This document shows positions 59,167 to 64,000 of a stretch of 64,000 nt of DNA, piece after piece. The notes beneath the pieces were generated by a model that saw nothing but the letters and a program-made list of their open reading frames with translations, did no database searches and was not told where the DNA came from. This stretch comes from Secundilactobacillus kimchicus JCM 15530 (lineage in GTDB: Bacteria; Bacillota; Bacilli; Lactobacillales; Lactobacillaceae), in assembly GCF_001433995.1 (NCBI RefSeq), contig NZ_AZCX01000004.1, positions 228,703 to 292,702 on the forward strand. Direction: 5' to 3'. The number at the start of each line of letters is the position of its first letter. The stretch's first letter is position 1. The translations under genes were made by a program, and so were the position numbers.

Positions 59167-61104
59167 TTGACCAAAATTCATGAATTATCTGATGTACTCA
59201 CTGACCAAATTGCAGCCGGTGAAGTGATCGAGCGACCAGCTTCTGTTGTGAAGGAATTGGTTGAAAACGCGATTGACGCTCATAGTTTAGAAATTGATAT
59301 TACGCTTGAAGAAGCGGGCCTTCAAAAAATTGAAGTTCGAGATGATGGCGATGGTATTTCAACGGATGAGGTGTTGACGGCTTTTAAGCGGCATGCCACC
59401 AGTAAAATTACTGATCGAAAAGATCTGTTTCGCGTTAAATCACTAGGGTTTCGGGGTGAAGCGCTACCTAGCATTGCGTCGGTTTCGAACGTGACGATGG
59501 TCACTTCCACTGGCAAAACAGGGGCAGCGGTGACGATTAAAGGCGGTGAGCTCGTGACGCAGAAGCCAGCCGAAGCTAGACGGGGGACAACGGTCACCGT
59601 TGCGGATTTGTTTTACAACGTTCCGGCCCGTTTGAAATATCTGAAGTCACCCAATACTGAACTTTCTAAAATTGTTGATATCGTCAACCGACTGGCTTTT
59701 GGTCACCCTGAAATTTCAATTGCATTAACGCATAATGGTCGTGAACTCTTGCGGACTGCGGGAAGAGGCGATCAACTTCAGGTTATTGGCAGTGTGTATG
59801 GTATGGCGGCGACTGGCCAAATGGCGCCAATTAAGGCCAGTGATGCTGATTTTAAGATTAGTGGCTATGTTTCACTCCCAGCACTTACCCGGGCAAGTCG
59901 CAGCTATATCAGCGTCTTGTTGAATGGTCGCTACGTTCGAAATTTTGCAATCACCAAGGCAGTCATCGCGGGTTATGGTTCTAAGCTAATGGTTGGCCGG
60001 TACCCGCTGGCCGTGATTAATATTGAAATGGATCCCCTCCTCGTGGACGTTAACGTCCATCCGACCAAGCAGGAGGTTCGTCTAAGCAAGGAAGAGGCGT
60101 TAAGTCATCTTGTAAGGACCGCTGTTGCGGCTGCTTTGGGCGACCGAAATTTGATTCCAGATGGTTGGGATAATTTAAATAAACGGGCCGAAAAGCCCGT
60201 GGATCTGCGGGTAATGAGTCAGGCGTTAACGGCCGTAAGTCGAGGTCAAGAACGGGTTTCGGCTGCTATTCAGCCTGAGAAAAAAGCGCCTGTGGCAGCA
60301 CCGGATAATGGTCAAGAAGATCGCCATCAGCCCGTGACAATTCGGTCGCGACAGGATTTGAAGAGTCCTTCTATGGCCCAATTTGAGTCGAAGTACAAAA
60401 ACGAAGTTGTGCGACCGTTCGGTGAGTCTAATTTTATCGAACCAGCGGCAACAAGCGGAGTATCCCAAGAAACAGAACTACTTCAAGCACCCACAACGGA
60501 GCGGTTTCCAACGTTAAGTTACATCGGGCAGTTTCACGGCACGTACTTGTTGGCAGAAGCACCAGACGGGTTGTACATGCTCGACCAGCACGCTGCTCAA
60601 GAACGGGTTAACTACGAGTATTATCGCCAAAAAATAGGCGAGGTGGCTGACGATCAGCAGCGGTTGCTTGTGCCAATTGTTATTGACTATAGCACTTCGG
60701 ATATGCTGAAAATCAGAGACCACACGGACACGCTAGCCAGCGTTGGTCTTCATGTGGAATTGTTTGGGAGTAACAGTATTGTGATTCATCAACATCCCAC
60801 CTGGTTTAAAGCCGGTCAGGAAGAGGATACGGTCAAAGAGATGATTGATTGGGTCCTTCGGGATGGGCGGTTAACGGTGGCTCAGTTTCGTGAAAAAACG
60901 GCTATTATGATGAGCTGTAAACGGGCAATTAAAGCCAATCACCACTTGGATAACCGACAAGCAAAGGCGCTTTTGACAAAATTGGCGACTGCTGAAAATC
61001 CATTTAATTGTCCCCATGGCCGGCCTGTTTTGGTTCACTTTACTGACACTGATATGGAAAAACTTTTCAAGCGCATTCAAGATGCACATGAATCCGCATT
61101 ATAG
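59167..61104 (+). CDS. mutL: DNA mismatch repair protein MutL
   Basis: GHKL ATPase that couples mismatch recognition to strand incision. N-terminal motifs are [24 protein letters not shown] and RGEALPS. The C-terminal endonuclease motif [12 protein letters not shown] shows it is the nicking type used by organisms without MutH. I use the TTG at 59167 (MTKIHEL, the family N-terminus) after GGGGTGAGG; length 645. ruvAB does not follow. Confidence 0.96.
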   Translation: MTKIHELSDVLTDQIAAGEVIERPASVVKELVENAIDAHSLEIDITLEEAGLQKIEVRDDGDGISTDEVLTAFKRHATSKITDRKDLFRVKSLGFRGEALPSIASVSNVTMVTSTGKTGAAVTIKGGELVTQKPAEARRGTTVTVADLFYNVPARLKYLKSPNTELSKIVDIVNRLAFGHPEISIALTHNGRELLRTAGRGDQLQVIGSVYGMAATGQMAPIKASDADFKISGYVSLPALTRASRSYISVLLNGRYVRNFAITKAVIAGYGSKLMVGRYPLAVINIEMDPLLVDVNVHPTKQEVRLSKEEALSHLVRTAVAAALGDRNLIPDGWDNLNKRAEKPVDLRVMSQALTAVSRGQERVSAAIQPEKKAPVAAPDNGQEDRHQPVTIRSRQDLKSPSMAQFESKYKNEVVRPFGESNFIEPAATSGVSQETELLQAPTTERFPTLSYIGQFHGTYLLAEAPDGLYMLDQHAAQERVNYEYYRQKIGEVADDQQRLLVPIVIDYSTSDMLKIRDHTDTLASVGLHVELFGSNSIVIHQHPTWFKAGQEEDTVKEMIDWVLRDGRLTVAQFREKTAIMMSCKRAIKANHHLDNRQAKALLTKLATAENPFNCPHGRPVLVHFTDTDMEKLFKRIQDAHESAL

Positions 61105-61109
61105 AACGC

Positions 61110-61140
61110 AAAAACCGGGCCACTAGGGGGTCCGGTTTTT
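61110..61140 (+). terminator. mutSL terminator
   Basis: AAAAACCGG / CCGGTTTTT stem, with GGCC-type inner pairing, ending in TTTTT. Confidence 0.85.
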
Positions 61141-61220
61141 ATTATCTTCAAATGAAGGGTGCCGTGATGCTGATTCTCTGGTAGAATTGAGGGAATGATA
61201 GATTAAGGAGAGATATTAAG

Positions 61221-61457
61221 ATGACGAAGTCAAAGCTCATGGGAATTTTAAATCGACTGATTGCGATGTTGGAAGATGAAAGTGGTGTTGAACAAAATCG
61301 CCGCTTTGAAAAGGATGGTAACGTGGCCTGCCAAGTTACCCTTAGTCAAGACAAAGAGACGTGGCAATTAGAGGAATACCAAAATAACGAAACCTTCTCG
61401 TTTGACGATGTTGACTTGGTGGCCATTGAGGTCTATGACTTGTTATTTGATAATTAA
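61221..61457 (+). CDS. YkuJ family protein (DUF1797)
   Basis: A 78-residue acidic soluble protein. The sequence matches the YkuJ family of small alpha/beta proteins of unknown function (SKLMGILNRLIAMLEDE start, FSFDDVDLVAIEVYDLL end). The ATG follows AAGGAGAG. It is probably monocistronic. Confidence 0.8.
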   Translation: MTKSKLMGILNRLIAMLEDESGVEQNRRFEKDGNVACQVTLSQDKETWQLEEYQNNETFSFDDVDLVAIEVYDLLFDN

Positions 61458-61499
61458 AAATTCTGAATCTGAAGTTTTTAAAAAGAAACCCCTGGCAAA

Positions 61500-61527
61500 T
61501 TGCTATTTAGCGGTGGTCCGTTATAAT
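61500..61527 (+). promoter_or_regulatory. Promoter of the LtaS-type gene
   Basis: TTGCTA (61500-61505), 16 bp, TATAAT (61522-61527), 35 bp before the start codon. Confidence 0.7.
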
Positions 61528-61562
61528 GGCATTTGTGATCTTTATCGTGGAGGCAGTGAGTT

Positions 61563-63620
61563 ATGTCTGGATTTCTAAAGGGGACATCTAAGAAACTGAA
61601 CACCACCATGGGCTTTTTTTTACTCACGGTCGTTCTGTTTTGTTTCAAAACGTATCTGATTTACAAAACAAAGTTTTCACTCGGCGTTAAAGGAGACGTT
61701 CAAGAATTTCTTCTCGCCGTTAATATTATTCCATCAGCACTACTTTTGCTGGGAATTGCGCTTTATTTCAGGGGCCGGTTGCGTTATTGGCTGATGTTAA
61801 TTATTGATTTTCTTCAGTCATGTTGGCTTTTTGCTAATATTTTATACTATCGAGAATTTTCGGATTTTCTGTCCTTTGGTGTTATCAAGGGCTCTGGAGA
61901 CGTTTCGAATAATCTGGGTAAAAGTATTAGTGAAATTATTAAACCAACCGACTTTTTGGCTTTTGCGGACGTGGTTTTGCTCATTATTCTGTTGGCCACC
62001 AAGGTGATTAGAATGGACCCGCAACCGTTTAAGCGGCGGTTTGCTGCGACAATCACCGTTTTGGCGTTTGCTTTAATGGGAGCTGAATTTGGAATTGCGA
62101 ACCGTGATCGGTCGGGTTTGTTGACGCGAACCTTTGATAATAACTATATCGTGAAGTATCTCGGAATTAATGAGTACGCTGCTTTTTCGGCTTATCAGAC
62201 GCAAAAGGAGAGCGCTACGCGGGCCAAAGCTAGCGCTAGCGATTTGAATAGTGTTAAACGGTTTGTGCGCCAAAATAAAACGGCCGTGAACCCGACGTAT
62301 TATGGTCGAGCTAAGGGTCGAAACGTTATTATCATTCATTTAGAGAGCTTCCAACAGTTTTTGATTAATTACAAGGTTAACGGGCGAGAAGTCACCCCTA
62401 ACTTGAATCGGTTTTATCGTAATCAAAACACGGTGAGCTTTGATAACTTTTTCCACCAGGTTGGCCAAGGCAAGACGTCAGATGCTGAAATGATGCTTGA
62501 GAACTCTCTTTTTGGGTTGCCACAAGGGTCAGCGATGACGACGTACGGGGCCCAAAACACGTTCCAGGCGGCGCCAGCTATACTTGGTCAGCACGGTTAT
62601 ACCTCGGCAGCTTTCCACGGCGACGTTCCTAGTTTTTGGAATCGGGACAATACGTATAAGTCTTGGGGTTATAATTACTTCTTTAGTTCCAGTTACTATA
62701 AGACGAAACCAAACTATTCGGTGGGCTATGGGTTAAAGGACAAGATTTTCTTCAGAGATTCTGCCAAATACTTACAGATGTTGCCGCAGCCGTTCTATGC
62801 GAAGTTAATTACATTAACAAACCACTATCCATATGAACTAGACAAGGCGAACGTCGATTTTCCAGCGACTAAGACTGGGGATAAGACGGTGGATCCGTAT
62901 GTTCAAACGGCCCATTACCTAGATGAGGCTTTTGGTGAATTTTTGACGTATCTCAAGCAAGCGGGACTCTATAAGAAGAGTTTACTCGTGTTGTATGGCG
63001 ACCATTATGGCATTTCGAACAATCATCGCCCAGCAATCGCTCAGTTGTTGCACAAGGACGATATTACGAATTACGATTTAGCACAGTTCCAAAAGGTTCC
63101 TTTTATGGTGCATACGCCAGGTCTCAAGGGCGGTATCAACCACACTTATGGTGGCGAAATTGACGTTTTGCCGACCCTCTTTGACCTGTTAGGGATTAAT
63201 AACCAAAAGACAATCCAATTTGGACAGGATCTTTTGGCCACTCATCGACGTCAGATTGTGGCCTTTCGTGATGGTGATTTTGTGACACCTCAGTACACAA
63301 AGTCGTCCGGGACGGTCTACAATACCAAGACGGGGGCGGTTTTAGATCCAACGAAGAAGCAACAAGCCCAGATTGACCAGGATCAAAACTATGTGACGAC
63401 TCAATTGTCTCTTTCTGACCGGGTAGTGCAGGGGGACTTACTACGTTTCTATCAACTTAAGGCCTTTAAGACCGTTGATAAGAAGAAGTATAACTATAAG
63501 TATGCAACGGGAATGGACCAGCTGAAAACGGCCCAAAAACAGAAACCGACAAGCGTTGAAGCGCGTCATAAGGGTAAACCGACAGCAACATACAGGACGA
63601 ATGCACCTGAGTTAAAATAG
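61563..63620 (+). CDS. ltaS: Lipoteichoic acid synthase (LtaS type)
   Basis: Polymerises glycerol phosphate from phosphatidylglycerol onto a glycolipid anchor outside the cell. Five N-terminal membrane helices lie within residues 1-180. The extracellular sulfatase-like domain has metal ligand Glu261 (IHLESFQ), catalytic Thr305 (GQGKTSDAE) and YGDHYG. A short Ala/Ser stretch near 220-226 resembles the processing site between the two parts. Length 685. A primase or second paralogue cannot be excluded from sequence alone. Confidence 0.93.
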   Translation: MSGFLKGTSKKLNTTMGFFLLTVVLFCFKTYLIYKTKFSLGVKGDVQEFLLAVNIIPSALLLLGIALYFRGRLRYWLMLIIDFLQSCWLFANILYYREFSDFLSFGVIKGSGDVSNNLGKSISEIIKPTDFLAFADVVLLIILLATKVIRMDPQPFKRRFAATITVLAFALMGAEFGIANRDRSGLLTRTFDNNYIVKYLGINEYAAFSAYQTQKESATRAKASASDLNSVKRFVRQNKTAVNPTYYGRAKGRNVIIIHLESFQQFLINYKVNGREVTPNLNRFYRNQNTVSFDNFFHQVGQGKTSDAEMMLENSLFGLPQGSAMTTYGAQNTFQAAPAILGQHGYTSAAFHGDVPSFWNRDNTYKSWGYNYFFSSSYYKTKPNYSVGYGLKDKIFFRDSAKYLQMLPQPFYAKLITLTNHYPYELDKANVDFPATKTGDKTVDPYVQTAHYLDEAFGEFLTYLKQAGLYKKSLLVLYGDHYGISNNHRPAIAQLLHKDDITNYDLAQFQKVPFMVHTPGLKGGINHTYGGEIDVLPTLFDLLGINNQKTIQFGQDLLATHRRQIVAFRDGDFVTPQYTKSSGTVYNTKTGAVLDPTKKQQAQIDQDQNYVTTQLSLSDRVVQGDLLRFYQLKAFKTVDKKKYNYKYATGMDQLKTAQKQKPTSVEARHKGKPTATYRTNAPELK

Positions 63621-63626
63621 GTTTTT

Positions 63627-63662
63627 GAGAGTGATCCAGATGATGGATCACTCTTTTTTTTT
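63627..63662 (+). terminator. ltaS terminator
   Basis: AGAGTGATCCA / TGGATCACTCT perfect stem with a 4-nt loop and a long T-run. Confidence 0.93.
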
Positions 63663-63692
63663 AAAAAAGCTCAGAAAAGTAGCAAAAAGAGC

Positions 63693-63721
63693 TTGACCGT
63701 AAGCCAGTTAGTTGATAATAT
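63693..63721 (+). promoter_or_regulatory. Upstream rRNA operon promoter (P1)
   Basis: TTGACC (63693-63698), 17 bp, TAATAT (63716-63721), with an overlapping TATAAT at 63719-63724. Confidence 0.6.
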
Positions 63722-63884
63722 AATACTCGTTGTTAAAAAGGAATTGGTTAGCAGTTGACGACATCCGTCGTACGCAACGCATAATTATTCAAAAACGAAT
63801 AAGCGGCGTAAGTCGATTCAGACAGTGTTAACCGAGGATGATGAAAAATGTGTTTTGAAAAAATAATATTTATTCATTTAGTTC

Positions 63885-63913
63885 TTGACTTCCTGATTAA
63901 CACTTGATATACT
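63885..63913 (+). promoter_or_regulatory. Main rRNA operon promoter (P2)
   Basis: TTGACT (63885-63890), 17 bp, TATACT (63908-63913), preceded by an A/T-rich stretch (63860-63884) that could act as an UP element. Confidence 0.85.
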
Positions 63914-63919
63914 GATTAA

Positions 63920-64000
63920 GTTGATTGGTAATCAAGCTAATCAACAACAACCACGAAGTATTCGTGATTGTAGACCTTTGAAAACTGAACAAAGTTTCGT
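63920..64000 (+). other. rRNA operon leader (16S gene beyond window)
   Basis: The sequence CTTTGAAAACTGAACAAAG near 63975-63995 is the leader/spacer motif found just before 16S rRNA and in ribosomal spacers of lactobacilli. The 16S gene should begin shortly past the window end on the plus strand. Confidence 0.8.

Overview
The window is chromosomal core DNA from a Gram-positive, low-to-moderate GC member of the Lactobacillaceae. The evidence is the atpBEFHAGDC order without atpI, the murA-mbl-yidD-DUF2969-rodA-gcvH block, the ezrA-nifZ-thiI-tpx-valS-folC-mreBCD-minCD block, T-box leaders, many TTG/GTG starts behind strong GGAGG-type ribosome binding sites, and lipoteichoic acid enzymes. I saw no prophage, insertion sequence, CRISPR array or tRNA gene. 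No wholly new multi-gene system is evident. The unusual content lies in RNA regulation, in one hybrid ABC-transporter operon, and in recombination genes missing from places where relatives usually carry them.

Layout. 1-7.6 kb: upp, then the complete F1Fo ATP synthase operon. 7.6-12.6 kb: envelope and cell-shape genes (DUF1146, murA, mbl, yidD, DUF2969, rodA) ending in a lone gcvH-like gene. 12.6-15.6 kb: a T-box leader driving the methionine ABC importer metNIQ. 15.6-20.3 kb: a five-gene operon joining a BceAB-type peptide-antibiotic transporter, a YtrA-type GntR regulator and a second ABC transporter, with a candidate operator at the promoter. 20.4-23.7 kb: DUF2785, a membrane glycerophosphodiesterase and tag. 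23.7-28.8 kb, mostly minus strand: usp, a small membrane protein, a probable 6S RNA, rarA, yueI, rpsD with a candidate S4 leader, and a free-methionine-sulfoxide reductase; yktB is on the plus strand.

28.8-42.5 kb: ezrA, the nifZ-thiI tRNA thiolation pair, tpx, T-box-controlled valS, folC, mreBCD and minCD. 42.5-45.1 kb: an amino-acid ABC importer, probably for histidine, behind a T-box with one Stem I and two successive antiterminator/terminator modules spaced exactly 100 nt apart. 45.2-48.1 kb: cardiolipin synthase and a convergent aspartokinase, separated by a nested perfect palindrome. 48.2-53.8 kb: yfmF-yfmH, rodZ, pgsA, cinA. 54.0-61.5 kb: rny, ymdB, mutS, mutL, ykuJ. 61.5-64.0 kb: an LtaS-type lipoteichoic acid synthase, then the tandem promoters and leader of a ribosomal RNA operon whose 16S gene lies beyond the window.

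The genes fit one theme: energy (ATP synthase), wall and shape (MurA, Mbl/MreB, RodA, RodZ, MreCD), division-site placement (EzrA, MinCD), membrane and teichoic acid lipids (PgsA, Cls, GDPD, LtaS) and genome upkeep (MutSL, RarA, Tag). Starvation for at least three amino acids is sensed by T-boxes. recA, ruvAB and radC are each absent from the positions where I would expect them in lactobacilli (cinA/rny, after mutL, folC/mreB). They may lie elsewhere in the genome.
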